Shown: positions 1 through 9,549 of the stretch, in pieces
Layout: every line of letters begins with the position of its first letter
Numbering within the stretch: position 1 is the first letter of the stretch
Source of the DNA: Clostridia bacterium
GTDB lineage: Bacteria > Bacillota > Clostridia > Christensenellales > Aristaeellaceae
Length of the DNA stretch: 64,000 nucleotides
Direction: 5' to 3'
Assembly: GCA_030529995.1 (NCBI GenBank)
Contig: JAUMVT010000006.1
Span: forward strand, 1 to 64,000
Program-made: the position numbers and the translations under genes
Notes under the pieces: generated by a model
The model's database searches: none
The model's input: the letters and a program-made list of their open reading frames with translations, nothing else
What the model was told of the DNA's origin: nothing

Positions 1-299
1 AGCGTTCGGATGAGCGTGTAGGTACGGTGATTCATCTGTACTATCTGACCATGCCGGAAGATCTTGTCGGACTCATGGACTGTGCGTTCCTGGAACTGGG
101 AGAGCAATCAGGCTTTATCAATACAAACGAATGGACATACATTTATTCAGACAATCTGGCAGTGCGGTACCTTGCGTCCATTCAGGATCATGCGGTGCGC
201 AACGACGAGGCTTTCGAAGAACTCCTGATCCAGAGCGAGGAAGATCCGGATGCATACTGGAACCGTTCTGGTGAGGATGATTTCACCGATGACGACTAA
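1..299 (+). CDS. C-terminal part of a protein of unknown function (start outside window)
   Basis: The reading frame is open from the first bases of the window and stops at TAA 297-299, so this is the 3' end of a gene that begins upstream. About 98 residues are visible. The tail is very acidic (many Asp and Glu in the last 25 residues) and the body holds several Tyr/Trp, with no membrane segment. A GTG at 27 could serve as a start, but no ribosome binding site is seen before it, so I treat the gene as truncated by the window edge. I do not recognise the family. It is followed by a good terminator. Confidence 0.5.
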   Translation, partial: RSDERVGTVIHLYYLTMPEDLVGLMDCAFLELGEQSGFINTNEWTYIYSDNLAVRYLASIQDHAVRNDEAFEELLIQSEEDPDAYWNRSGEDDFTDDD

Positions 300-335
300 C
301 CGCAAACACAACTGAACACATTCCCTAACATTAAT

Positions 336-365
336 GCGCTTCACAATCCCTGTGAAGCGCTTTTT
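336..365 (+). terminator. Rho-independent terminator of the upstream gene
   Basis: A perfect 9-bp stem (GCGCTTCAC / GTGAAGCGC) with a 7-base loop is followed directly by five T residues. It ends the transcript of the partial first gene. Confidence 0.85.
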
Positions 366-447
366 GTATGTACAGAAAATATCACAATGCATGGAAGCAA
401 CCACGCTTTTCAATCGTTGTATCATCATAGCGCAGTCTTGCATGATG

Positions 448-456
448 TGGTATAAT
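448..456 (+). promoter_or_regulatory. Extended -10 promoter of the penicillin-binding protein gene
   Basis: TGGTATAAT is a TGn-extended -10 hexamer about 55 bases before the GTG start at 512. No good -35 is present at 17 bp spacing, which is usual for extended -10 promoters. Confidence 0.55.
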
Positions 457-511
457 AACCTTGTGCTATGCTTGCAAGTGGGCTTTTGCTCATGTGAAGG
501 AGGCGAAAGGC

Positions 512-3454
512 GTGGCGTCAAGACGGAATCAATGGACGGATCAAGAACGTTATCAGGCTCCTGATGATCAGTTCGATCAGGACAATATGCCGGATGATTC
601 GGCTTATACGGATGACCAAACCAATGTGTATCATATGGGTCAGGCAGATCAGGATATGTATGGGGAGGATGATGCCGGGGATTTTGAACCGGAAGAAGAT
701 CCTGATGCCTGGCAGCAGGAACCTTATGAGGACGATGATGGAGAAGCAGAGGACTTTGTTCCCGAAGAAGAGGAGAAGACCTATGCTCATTCCATCTTTA
801 AGCCTGCCACCAAGAAGCCGGCCTTTATTTTGTGCGTGCTGGTAAACGTGGTGCGGATTATGCTGCTGCTGGTTGTGCTGGCAGGACTGGCAGGTGTAGG
901 CGCTGTGGTGGGCATTGCCAAAGGCTATGTGGAAACCGCCCCGACCCTGGACTTGGCAGCCTTGGACGATCAGGCACAGACCTCTTTTATTTATGACTCC
1001 AACGGCAACCTGATTACGGAATACAAGGGCACGGAGAACCGTGTCAGCGTGAGCCTTGCGGCCATGCCTACATATCTTCAGCAGGCGTTTATCGCCGTGG
1101 AGGATGCACGGTTCTATACCCATAACGGCGTGGACATCAAGCGTATTGTGGGCGCCTTTGTTTCCAACCTGACATCTTCAAGTACCCAAGGCGGTTCTAC
1201 CATTACCCAGCAGCTGATTAAAAACACGCTGCTCTCCTCCGAACAAAGCTATAAGCGAAAAATCCAGGAAGCCTATTTGGCCATGCAGCTGGAGCAGCAG
1301 TACACCAAAGAGCAAATTCTGGAAAGCTATTTGAATACCATTTTCCTGGGTGAAAATTACTACGGCGTTCAGGTGGCGGCACAGGGTTACTTCGGCAAAA
1401 GCCTGGGGGAACTGACCCTCCGTGAATGCGCCATGCTGGCCGGAACCACCAACAGTCCCTACTATTATAATCCCCGGCGAAACTTTTACACCCGTTCCAA
1501 AGAGGGTGTGGATTATGCAGCCATCACCAACAACCGGACGGACTACGTGCTTCGCTGCATGTACGAGAATCAGTTTATCACCTACGAACAATATCAGGAA
1601 GCATTGGATCCATCCACGGCAACGGTACTGGAAGAAGACCCCAGTGAGGGTTCCGGCATGTATGCTTACCCGCATTATGTGGAATACGCCGTTTCTGAAG
1701 TGGTGGATATTCTGCTGCAGCTGAACGGGCTGGAAGACACCACGGCAAACCGATATGCCATGGAGAATAAGCTTCGTACCGGCGGCTATCGGGTGAAGCT
1801 GGCCATTGATACGGAGATTCAAACCACCGTGCAGGAAACGGTGGAGAACTGGACCAAGTATCCTTCCCTTCGTGATCCTTCAGATAAGGTGTACCGCTCC
1901 CGCAACTCGGACGGCACCTATACGGAGATTGTGCAGCCTCAGGTGGCAGCCGTGGTGCTGGATTACCGCACCGGCGAAATCAAGGCCATTGTAGGCAGCA
2001 GAACAACCCCCACCCAGCGGAAGACCCTGAACCGGGCAACGGATATGAAGATGCCTGTGGGCTCGTCCATTAAGCCTATTGCTGTCTATGCTCCGGCGCT
2101 TGAACTGGGCGGCAGTCCTGCCAGCATTGTATACAATATGCCTGTGCCGATCTCCGGCTGGAAGAACAGCAAGGGCGAAGATTCCTGGCCGAAGAACTAC
2201 GGCGGTGGCGGATACACCGGTCCCGAAACCCTGCGCACGGCCATGATGAAGAGCCACAATACGGCAGCTGCCCAGACCCTGATGACCATGGTGGGCGTTG
2301 ACCGTTCCGTGGACTTCCTCCACCGGCTTGGCATTGATGATGATCACATTGATGCAACGCCCTTTGGCCTGTCTCTGGGCTCCAGCGGTATTACGCCCCT
2401 GCAAATGACGGTGGCCTTCGGCGTGCTGGCCAACGGCGGCGTGTATCAGCAGCCTATTTCCGTCCTTGGCATTTCGGACAGCGAGGGCAATGTGGTTTGG
2501 GATGGTCACGCTAATCAAACCCGCCGTCGGGTCTTCTCCGAATCCACAGCCTACATGATTGTGGACATGCTGAAGACGGCTGTCAAGAGCGGTACCGGTA
2601 CCAATGCCAAGATCAGCGGGCAGACGGTGGCAGGCAAAACCGGCACCAACTCCGACCAGAAGGGCGTGTTCTTCGCTGGTATGACGGGCTACTACGCTTC
2701 TTCCATTTGGATTGGTCACGACAATTACAAGGCCTTGGCCAGCAAATCCACCGGCTCCAGCGCGGCGGCTCCCCTTTGGAAGGCGTACATGACCAAGATT
2801 CATGCGAATCTGCCGGATAAGGACATTCTGGACGGGGATCCCAGCCAGTACGGTCTCGTGAAGGTGACGACCTGCGCAGTGTCCGGCCAGTTGGCAACGG
2901 AAGCCTGCTATGCGGATACCCGCTATGGCACGGTAACGGACTGGTGGGCACAGGGAAGTGCGCCTACTGTGTATTGCCAGATGCACCGCACCCAGAATGT
3001 ATGCGCTGACAGCGGACAAATTGCAAGCAGCTACTGTCCCAATGTGATTTCCAGCAGCGTGATTGTGATTCCCAGCGGACATCCCCTGTATAACCTGATC
3101 GGCACGGAATATGACGATGTGCTGGAGGAGTATCTGGGCTCCTGGGCTACGGTCAAGTTTGACTCCAGCGGTAACGTGATCAGCGGCGGGCAGGTCTGTA
3201 CCTATCACAATAGTTCCAACACCGGCAGCGGCACGGACTATGTGACGGAGAACACCCTGATTCCTGACGCAAAAGTGTTGCTGCAGCAAGCTTATAGCCA
3301 GCTGAACAGCATGGATCCTTCCGCTTCCAATTACGGTTCGCTGACGCAGGCCATCAGCAATATGGAAAGCGTCATCAACGGTGGCTCACCCAGCCAGAGT
3401 GACGTCATGGCGGCTATGAGCCAGCTGACCCGTGCCATGGCAGGGCTGGACTGA
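512..3454 (+). CDS. Class A penicillin-binding protein (PBP1A type, bifunctional)
   Basis: Membrane-anchored peptidoglycan synthase that polymerises lipid II glycan strands and cross-links stem peptides. The GTG at 512 is chosen because AAGGAGG lies 8 bases before it; this gives 980 residues. In order: an acidic cytoplasmic tail (1-95) rich in Asp, Glu and Gln; one membrane helix (about 105-138); a GT51 glycosyltransferase domain with EDARF (catalytic Glu197) and GGSTITQQ; a transpeptidase domain with SSIK (Ser518, Lys521), SHN (581-583) and KTGT (709-712); and a C-terminal extension with six or so Cys and Ser/Gly-rich stretches. The family is certain. The acidic tail and long C-terminus make it larger than typical PBP1A. 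The next gene starts inside its stop codon. Confidence 0.95.
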   Translation: MASRRNQWTDQERYQAPDDQFDQDNMPDDSAYTDDQTNVYHMGQADQDMYGEDDAGDFEPEEDPDAWQQEPYEDDDGEAEDFVPEEEEKTYAHSIFKPATKKPAFILCVLVNVVRIMLLLVVLAGLAGVGAVVGIAKGYVETAPTLDLAALDDQAQTSFIYDSNGNLITEYKGTENRVSVSLAAMPTYLQQAFIAVEDARFYTHNGVDIKRIVGAFVSNLTSSSTQGGSTITQQLIKNTLLSSEQSYKRKIQEAYLAMQLEQQYTKEQILESYLNTIFLGENYYGVQVAAQGYFGKSLGELTLRECAMLAGTTNSPYYYNPRRNFYTRSKEGVDYAAITNNRTDYVLRCMYENQFITYEQYQEALDPSTATVLEEDPSEGSGMYAYPHYVEYAVSEVVDILLQLNGLEDTTANRYAMENKLRTGGYRVKLAIDTEIQTTVQETVENWTKYPSLRDPSDKVYRSRNSDGTYTEIVQPQVAAVVLDYRTGEIKAIVGSRTTPTQRKTLNRATDMKMPVGSSIKPIAVYAPALELGGSPASIVYNMPVPISGWKNSKGEDSWPKNYGGGGYTGPETLRTAMMKSHNTAAAQTLMTMVGVDRSVDFLHRLGIDDDHIDATPFGLSLGSSGITPLQMTVAFGVLANGGVYQQPISVLGISDSEGNVVWDGHANQTRRRVFSESTAYMIVDMLKTAVKSGTGTNAKISGQTVAGKTGTNSDQKGVFFAGMTGYYASSIWIGHDNYKALASKSTGSSAAAPLWKAYMTKIHANLPDKDILDGDPSQYGLVKVTTCAVSGQLATEACYADTRYGTVTDWWAQGSAPTVYCQMHRTQNVCADSGQIASSYCPNVISSSVIVIPSGHPLYNLIGTEYDDVLEEYLGSWATVKFDSSGNVISGGQVCTYHNSSNTGSGTDYVTENTLIPDAKVLLQQAYSQLNSMDPSASNYGSLTQAISNMESVINGGSPSQSDVMAAMSQLTRAMAGLD

Positions 3455-3810
3455 TGGATGAAATCATGCTTGCCCTGCAAACGCTGCGGGTGCCTATCCA
3501 GCAAGGGGAATATGACCTGCATCATCTGGTGATGGAGGCGCTGGATCAGGCGAACATCCGCTATCAGCATGAGGTCAATGTGGCACCAAGATGCAGGATT
3601 GACCTGATGTGCGGTAGCATCGGCATTGAAATGAAGCGGGGCAAGCCGGAAAAAAGCAGCCTGATGCGCCAGCTTAGCCGCTATGCCCAAAGTGACCGGA
3701 TATCGGCATTGATTGTGGTGGCAGAGCGAAGCGTCGACCTGCCCCACAGTCTTGCCGGCAAGCCGGTTCGGCTGGTATGCCTGAATCGGCTGTGGGGGAT
3801 TGCACTGTAA
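3454..3810 (+). CDS. Small PD-(D/E)XK nuclease-like protein
   Basis: 118 residues. The ATG shares one base with the TGA of the penicillin-binding protein gene, so it is translationally coupled. The sequence holds the order expected of a restriction-endonuclease-like core: Glu40, then Asp50 after a predicted strand (RCRIDLM), then GIEMKRGK with Glu59-x-Lys61, followed by a helix with Gln73. This spacing is typical of minimal PD-(D/E)XK domains. No DNA-binding domain is visible. The SNF2 helicase starts 17 bases downstream, so the two may act on the same DNA substrate. The nuclease assignment rests on motif pattern only; a non-catalytic PD-(D/E)XK fold is possible. Confidence 0.6.
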   Translation: MDEIMLALQTLRVPIQQGEYDLHHLVMEALDQANIRYQHEVNVAPRCRIDLMCGSIGIEMKRGKPEKSSLMRQLSRYAQSDRISALIVVAERSVDLPHSLAGKPVRLVCLNRLWGIAL

Positions 3811-3827
3811 CAAGATGGAGAAGAATC

Positions 3828-5594
3828 ATGACGGATGATCAGTTTCAGCAGGAGGATGCCTGGGACGAGGAGCTCTTGCCGCCATACCTGAGGCCGGCTG
3901 AAAACACGGCGCAGCCTATGGGAACCCTGAGCTACAACCGCAGAAGCAAGTGCTGGGTGGTCAAGGGAGATCCTGCTGTGACCGAAATGTGCAAGCGGCT
4001 TTTTCCCGGGTCAGCAGGCGCAAAAAGAGGCGAAGCTCGGTTTACTGCCCATCGCCGAATCATTGGCGACCTGTGCTGGCTGATGATGCGTTTCCCACTG
4101 GAAGTCAAGCTGAAGGATCTTCCTCTGTGGGATCAGGCTGTGTCGGAAGCAAGGCAGTATGCCATCCGTCAGGCCAGGGCGGCACAAATGCCGGCTCGAA
4201 CAACACCGCCGGAGGGCAGTTTCCACGGCGAGTTGATGGACTTTCAGCAGGAGGGCTTAAGCTTTCTGCTGCAGCATGACCGGTGTCTTTTGGCAGACGA
4301 AATGGGCCTGGGCAAAACCGTGCAGGCGCTGGCCTGCATTGCATCCGAACGGGCACTGCCGGTGCTGATCATTCCTCCGGCACATTTAACAAGAAACTGG
4401 CAGGAGGAGACGGCCAGGTTTCTCCGCGTGGAGGGACGGGTGCCTAGCATTCATGTTATTCGCGGGTTAAAGCCTTATGATCTGCCGGAAGCGGATGTGT
4501 ACATCATGCACTATCTGCTGCTCCGGGGATGGAAACAGGTGCTGAAAGATTTCCCTGTTCGTGCGGTGATCTTTGATGAAATTCAGGAGCTGCGCCATAC
4601 AGGCACGGAAAAATACTCGGCGGCCAGCCTGCTGTCAGAGGAATGCAGCCGGGTAATCGGCCTTTCCGGTACCCCGATTTACAATAAAGGGGGAGAAATC
4701 TGGAACGTCATCAACATTCTTGATTTTCACTTTCTTGGGGATTGGGAAAGTTTCTCTCGGGAGTGGTGCTATGGCTACGGCAGTGCCGTGGTCATCAAGC
4801 CGGATGTACTGGGGGCTTACCTGAAGCGGGAGGGTTTGATGCTTCGCCGCACCAAGCAGGAAGTGCTGAAGGAACTGCCGCCTAAGCGGAGACTGGTGCA
4901 GGAACTGGACTGGAATGATAAGCTTTATGCCCAAATGATGGCACCTGTCCTGCCTATGCTGAAAAAATGGAAGCAGGACGGGGAAATGACCCCTTCGCAG
5001 CGCGCCATATTAGAGGAGAGCATTTCCCAGCAGGCAAGGCAGGCCACCGGAATCGCGAAAGCTCCCTATGTGTGCCAGTTTGTCCGTATGCTGCTGGACG
5101 GGGGAGAAAAAGTGCTGCTGTTTGCTCATCATCATGCGGTGATGGATGTGTACCGGCAGGAGCTGAAGAGCTTTTCTCCGGGCTTTATTACGGGCAGGGA
5201 AACTTCCGCAGACAAGACGAAGGCAGTGGAACGCTTCATGTCCGGCCATACGGACGTGCTGTGCATTTCCCTCCGGGCAGCCAGCGGTCTGAACCTGCAG
5301 CGTGCCACCTGCGTTGTGTTCGGAGAACTGGACTGGAGCCCTGCGGTGCATGCCCAGGCGGAGGATCGAGCCCACCGAATCGGTCAGGAAGATTCGCTGC
5401 TGTGCTACTATCTGGTAAGCCCACAGGGCAGTGATGCGGAAATGCAGGAGGCCTTAGGGCTGAAGGTCAGCCAATTCGTTGGCTTAATGGGGGATCAGCC
5501 TGTGACCCAGCAGGAGGCGGCAGAAGCGGCAAATGTTGCGCGCACACATGTGGAAAAGCTTGTGCGCCGCCTGGCGGATGCGGCAGATCAGTAA
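3828..5594 (+). CDS. SNF2-family DEAD/DEAH helicase-like ATPase
   Basis: 588 residues from the ATG at 3828, which has GGAG 8 bases before it; a longer frame runs back into the previous gene but has no such site. The N-terminal 130 residues are family-specific. Then come the two RecA-like lobes of a SNF2 ATPase: motif I DEMGLGKT (157-164), motif II DEIQ (from 250) in place of the usual DEAH/DESH, motif III-like GLSGTP, and motif [11 protein letters not shown] (512-520). The family translocates on double-stranded DNA. There is no nuclease domain in the chain, so the small PD-(D/E)XK protein just upstream could supply one. Endonuclease IV follows 11 bases later, which places the gene in a DNA-repair context. 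Confidence 0.88.
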   Translation: MTDDQFQQEDAWDEELLPPYLRPAENTAQPMGTLSYNRRSKCWVVKGDPAVTEMCKRLFPGSAGAKRGEARFTAHRRIIGDLCWLMMRFPLEVKLKDLPLWDQAVSEARQYAIRQARAAQMPARTTPPEGSFHGELMDFQQEGLSFLLQHDRCLLADEMGLGKTVQALACIASERALPVLIIPPAHLTRNWQEETARFLRVEGRVPSIHVIRGLKPYDLPEADVYIMHYLLLRGWKQVLKDFPVRAVIFDEIQELRHTGTEKYSAASLLSEECSRVIGLSGTPIYNKGGEIWNVINILDFHFLGDWESFSREWCYGYGSAVVIKPDVLGAYLKREGLMLRRTKQEVLKELPPKRRLVQELDWNDKLYAQMMAPVLPMLKKWKQDGEMTPSQRAILEESISQQARQATGIAKAPYVCQFVRMLLDGGEKVLLFAHHHAVMDVYRQELKSFSPGFITGRETSADKTKAVERFMSGHTDVLCISLRAASGLNLQRATCVVFGELDWSPAVHAQAEDRAHRIGQEDSLLCYYLVSPQGSDAEMQEALGLKVSQFVGLMGDQPVTQQEAAEAANVARTHVEKLVRRLADAADQ

Positions 5595-5605
5595 GGAGGC
5601 AATAC

Positions 5606-6436
5606 ATGCTCAAAATTGGCTGTCATCTTTCCGCTTCCAAAGGCTATCTGCATATGGGGAAAGAAGCAGTAGCGCTGGGAGCGAACACCTTTCAGTTTTT
5701 CACCCGGAATCCCCGGGGCGGCAACGCCAAACCCATCGATGAAAAGGATACGGAAGCATTCCGGCAATATGCCGGGGAGCATGGCATCGAGCAGATTCTT
5801 GCCCACGCTCCCTATACGCTGAACGGATGCTCGGCAGATCCGTCCATTCGTGACTTTGCCCGGCGAACCATGGCGGATGATCTTCAGCGGATGGAATACG
5901 TCCCGGGGAATCTGTACAACTTTCATCCCGGCAGCCATGTGGGGCAGGGGATGGAAGCCGGCATTGAACAGATTGCGGACATGCTGAACAGTATCCTTTG
6001 GGCGGATATGCATACCACCGTGCTGCTGGAAACCATGGCAGGCAAGGGCAGTGAAATGGGCAGCCGCTTTGAGGAGCTTCGGGCCATCATGGATCGGGTG
6101 ACCCTGAAGAACAAACTGGGGGTCTGCATGGATACCTGCCATATGGCAGATGCAGGGTATGACATTGTCCATGATCTGGATGGAGTGCTGACTGCTTTTG
6201 ACAAAGCCGTTGGCCTTGAACATGTGCATGCCGTTCACATCAACGATAGCAAAAATCCTCTGGGTTCCCATAAGGATCGGCATGAACAAATTGGTCTGGG
6301 TACTTTGGGAACGGAAGCAATTCTGCGTGTGATGGAGCATCCTGCCCTTCGGGAAAAGCTTTTTGTGCTGGAAACGCCTAATGATCTGCCCGGCTACGCA
6401 CGGGAGATTGCCATGCTGAAGGAGAAGTGGGCATGA
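5606..6436 (+). CDS. nfo: Endonuclease IV (AP endonuclease)
   Basis: 276 residues, the usual length of Nfo. It cleaves the backbone 5' of abasic sites in base excision repair and binds three zinc ions in a TIM barrel. Visible motifs include [24 protein letters not shown] and [11 protein letters not shown] with the following Asp-Arg-His, which carry the metal ligands. The ATG has AAGGAGG 6 bases upstream. It follows the SNF2 gene closely, and its TGA overlaps the ATG of the next gene. Confidence 0.96.
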   Translation: MLKIGCHLSASKGYLHMGKEAVALGANTFQFFTRNPRGGNAKPIDEKDTEAFRQYAGEHGIEQILAHAPYTLNGCSADPSIRDFARRTMADDLQRMEYVPGNLYNFHPGSHVGQGMEAGIEQIADMLNSILWADMHTTVLLETMAGKGSEMGSRFEELRAIMDRVTLKNKLGVCMDTCHMADAGYDIVHDLDGVLTAFDKAVGLEHVHAVHINDSKNPLGSHKDRHEQIGLGTLGTEAILRVMEHPALREKLFVLETPNDLPGYAREIAMLKEKWA

Positions 6437-7446
6437 TACGTGTATCGGCAGGGGTGATTCGCAGGCAGGACGGACGGATTCTCATCTGCAAGCGTGGGGA
6501 AGGCCGGAAGAATGCGCATTTGTGGGAGTTTCCCGGCGGCAAGCAGGAGGCAGGGGAAACAGCCGCTGATTGCCTGCAAAGAGAAATTCGGGAAGAGCTG
6601 CTGATGCGGGTATTCCCCGGGGAGACTCTCTTCATAGAGGAGAAGGAAGGTATCCTTTTTGACTTTGTGACGGCTGTTACCGAGGAGACCCCGACCCTGA
6701 CGGAGCATGAAGCCATGGCGTGGGTCACACCGAGAGAGATGCTTCATTACTCCTTCTGCCCGGCGGATACGGATGTGGCACTGCGGATGGCATTGCAGGA
6801 TCCGCCGCTGACCAATTTCCTGTGGGACTTTGACGGAACCCTGATGGATACTTACCCGGCCATGGTGCAGGCAGTGATTCGGGCTGCGTCAAAGCAGGGG
6901 ATGCATCCCGGCACGGAGCAGGTCACGGCATGGATGATGCATGATCTCCGGTATTGCCTGCATCAGCTTGCTGCAGAAGGCCACAAGGATGAAGAACAGC
7001 TGTACCGGGATTATCGGCAGGAGGAAGCAGTGATTCCGCCTGACCAAGTGTCCATGATGCCGGGAATGCAGGCTCTGCTGGAGAAACTTCATCAAAGTGG
7101 CGGACGGCATTTTCTGGTGACCCATCGGGGAAAAGATGCATGGAACTACTTGAACCATGCCGGTGTCAGTCAATTGTTTGCCGGTGGCATTACCCGTGAA
7201 GCCGGTCTGCCGAGAAAGCCTGCGCCGGACATGATTCTCCGGGTCATGGAGGAGTTTCATCTTGCGCCGGAGCAAACCCTCATGATTGGCGATCGTCCCT
7301 TGGATACGGAGGCCGGGCGGCGGGCAGGCATCCTGTCCTGTATGCTGGACACATCCGGCCGGTTCCGGGAAAGCCATGCAGACCTGTACGCAGGCAATGC
7401 GGCAGAACTGATGGCGATCCTTTGTCCGAAAGATTTACATCTATGA
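6433..7446 (+). CDS. Nudix hydrolase fused to a HAD-family phosphatase
   Basis: 337 residues, start ATG overlapping the nfo stop (ATGA) with AAGGAG upstream. Residues 1-125 are a MutT-like Nudix domain with the box beginning GGKQEAGET and ending REIREEL; MutT-type enzymes remove pyrophosphate from oxidised nucleoside triphosphates or similar compounds. Residues 128-337 are a HAD hydrolase with DFDGT (nucleophile Asp132, acid/base Asp134), VTHRG (motif II Thr), KPAPD (motif III Lys) and [11 protein letters not shown] (motif IV acids), close to phosphoglycolate phosphatase-like members. One chain could convert an NTP to NMP plus PPi and then dephosphorylate the NMP. Its position after nfo fits nucleotide-pool cleaning, but the substrate is not known. 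Confidence 0.88.
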   Translation: MIRVSAGVIRRQDGRILICKRGEGRKNAHLWEFPGGKQEAGETAADCLQREIREELLMRVFPGETLFIEEKEGILFDFVTAVTEETPTLTEHEAMAWVTPREMLHYSFCPADTDVALRMALQDPPLTNFLWDFDGTLMDTYPAMVQAVIRAASKQGMHPGTEQVTAWMMHDLRYCLHQLAAEGHKDEEQLYRDYRQEEAVIPPDQVSMMPGMQALLEKLHQSGGRHFLVTHRGKDAWNYLNHAGVSQLFAGGITREAGLPRKPAPDMILRVMEEFHLAPEQTLMIGDRPLDTEAGRRAGILSCMLDTSGRFRESHADLYAGNAAELMAILCPKDLHL

Positions 7447-7481
7447 CAGAAGGAAGTCTCGCTTTTCCTTACAAAATTCAG

Positions 7482-7487
7482 TATAAT
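7482..7487 (+). promoter_or_regulatory. Candidate -10 of the envelope gene group
   Basis: TATAAT lies 62 bases before the ATG at 7550, in the 103-base gap after the Nudix-HAD gene. The -35 at matching distance is poor. Confidence 0.35.
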
Positions 7488-7549
7488 GATAGCGTGGATG
7501 TTTATCGGATTCACAAGTCGTGATTTCCACGTTCAATGCGGAGGTATGT

Positions 7550-9532
7550 ATGCGGAAGATCTTGGCTCTGTTGCTGTGCTTGACCTTTCTGCCCGTGATG
7601 GCACTGGCGGATGACACCCTTTCCATCGAGGCACCTGCGGAAACAGTACGGCCCGGCAAGGCGGTTCTGCTGTGCTTTGATGTGCCTGCAAGCGGCACCA
7701 TCAGTTTGTATGTGCAGGATGCCGATGGGGAAAATGTGTCCGTGGTGGTGGAAAATCATCAGGCTGCCGCAGGTACCAACGCAGTTTATTGGAATGGTAC
7801 GTGGCAGGGCGTCCCTGCGCCGGAAGGAACCTATTCTCTGGTGCTGATTGCGGGGGATGACACAGCTTCGGTTCCTGTTACCATTGGCAGTTATGCCCCT
7901 TATCTGCACAGCATCAGCACTGTCAATGTTAGCGGCACGCCGGATGCACCTGTGCAGGTGAACTGCACCCCCAGCGAGGCCGGCATGATTTATTGGGGAC
8001 TTCAGCAGGATGGGGAAGTCATGGAGCAGTCCGCCGTGGAGGCTGAAGCAGGCGAAAGCTGCGAACTGACCTGGCAGCCGGAAGGCAATCTGCCGGACGG
8101 TACCTATACCCTTGTGATGTGGCTGGAGGATGAAACCGGCTTCTCTTCCACGGTGGAGCAGGTGGAGATTCAGCTCACCGGCTTTGAAGCGGAAGAAGCA
8201 CTGGAAGAAAGCGATCCGGCGGAGGAAATCGTAACGGAAGAAACTGTTGCGGAAGACCTGCCAGAGGAGGTTGTCACCGAGGAAGTCCTTGAGGACGAAG
8301 ATGCAACCGGCGCAGCGGCGACAGCGACTGCCGATGCTGCCCCTGCAGTTGAGGCAACCGTACTGACTGCAGTGGAGGAAGGCACCGCCTCCGATCTGGA
8401 AGTGGTGGAGACCACCGATATTGTTTATACCCCCAGCTATGGCAGCCCCTACACGGAGGCCGTGAAGGATTATGATTACTGGACCACTCCCATGGACATC
8501 ACCGATACGGAAGCCATCTGGAACATGCTGACTTCCTCTATCACCGTGCTGGACAACGGCAAGAAGAATGCCCAGAAGCAGCAGATCATCCTCCGGAAGG
8601 AGCCGGATGAAAACAGCGCCGGCGTGGGTGTGGTGACGTGCATCAGCCAGTCTGTTCGGGTGTTGGAAACCTTGGACAACGGCTGGGCACTGGTGGAAAG
8701 CTATTCTTCCTCCTTCCATGATAACAAGGTGCAGGCCTGGAATATGCTGGTGCAGGGCTATGTGCAGACCAAGTATATGAAGACCGTTACCCCCAATCAG
8801 GAAATCGGTTTGGTGGTGGATAAGCTGACCCAGCGGCTGTACATTTTCAAGGATGGGGAGCTGTACGATACCCTGCTGGTATCCACAGGCCTTGCCAATG
8901 CCAAGCAGCCCTACAACGAGACCCGCTCCGGCGAGTTCCTGCTGATGCTGCCGGCCATGGGCGGATTCAAGAGCGACAATCTGGTGTGCAGCATGGGCAT
9001 CCGCTTTAATGACGGCGATGTGCTTCACGAAGTGCCTCATACCGTGAATGCTGACGGCTCCAGCAATTATTCCACCTGTGAACCCAAGCTGGGCGTAAAG
9101 GCTAGCCACGGCTGTGTCCGTGTGCAGCGGCGGAAGACACCCAAGGGAACCAACATGGCTTGGCTGTGGGATACCATCCGGGCTACCAAGGGGCAGGGCA
9201 GTGTGAAGATTGTTATCTGGGAGGATTGGCAGGGACGGCAAATTGCCATTCCTTCGGATGACACGGTGCTGTATTACAACCCGGACGGGGGCAAGCAGTA
9301 CCACAGCGCAGAAACCTGCAATTCCGCCAAGGGGAAAACCTTCACGGCCTTCACCTATGGCGAACTGGAAACCGGCGACTTTGCCAAACTGACCCGTTGC
9401 GAGTGGTGTACGCCGCCCCTGCGCATCAGTGAAATTGAAGAGATCAATGCCACCTACGCCGTTGGCGGCGATCATGATCCGGTGATGACGGCGGCACGGC
9501 AGAAGTGGATTGACAGCCAGCAGGCAGAGTAA
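7550..9532 (+). CDS. Secreted L,D-transpeptidase (YkuD) with FlgD-type Ig domain
   Basis: 660 residues. The ATG at 7550 has GGAGG 5 bases upstream and opens a clean signal peptide (MRKILALLLC, cut after ALA near residue 20). Order: FlgD-like Ig module (about 20-120, with YWNGT and PEGTYSL), a second beta module, an acidic linker (about 210-265) rich in Glu, Val and Thr, an SH3-like module (about 330-410), the YkuD domain (about 420-560) with SHGCVR (His520, Cys522), and a Cys/His tail with YHSAETC and CEWC that resembles small zinc-binding Ada-like ends. L,D-transpeptidases make 3-3 cross-links or attach proteins to peptidoglycan. A CvpA-like gene follows after 17 bases. Confidence 0.9.
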   Translation: MRKILALLLCLTFLPVMALADDTLSIEAPAETVRPGKAVLLCFDVPASGTISLYVQDADGENVSVVVENHQAAAGTNAVYWNGTWQGVPAPEGTYSLVLIAGDDTASVPVTIGSYAPYLHSISTVNVSGTPDAPVQVNCTPSEAGMIYWGLQQDGEVMEQSAVEAEAGESCELTWQPEGNLPDGTYTLVMWLEDETGFSSTVEQVEIQLTGFEAEEALEESDPAEEIVTEETVAEDLPEEVVTEEVLEDEDATGAAATATADAAPAVEATVLTAVEEGTASDLEVVETTDIVYTPSYGSPYTEAVKDYDYWTTPMDITDTEAIWNMLTSSITVLDNGKKNAQKQQIILRKEPDENSAGVGVVTCISQSVRVLETLDNGWALVESYSSSFHDNKVQAWNMLVQGYVQTKYMKTVTPNQEIGLVVDKLTQRLYIFKDGELYDTLLVSTGLANAKQPYNETRSGEFLLMLPAMGGFKSDNLVCSMGIRFNDGDVLHEVPHTVNADGSSNYSTCEPKLGVKASHGCVRVQRRKTPKGTNMAWLWDTIRATKGQGSVKIVIWEDWQGRQIAIPSDDTVLYYNPDGGKQYHSAETCNSAKGKTFTAFTYGELETGDFAKLTRCEWCTPPLRISEIEEINATYAVGGDHDPVMTAARQKWIDSQQAE

Positions 9533-9549
9533 CAGCAAGGAGGAGCCCC

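Noticed and set aside
7511..9538. 675-codon open frame opposite the L,D-transpeptidase gene
   Set aside because: Covers the whole real gene and its promoter region, no ribosome binding site.
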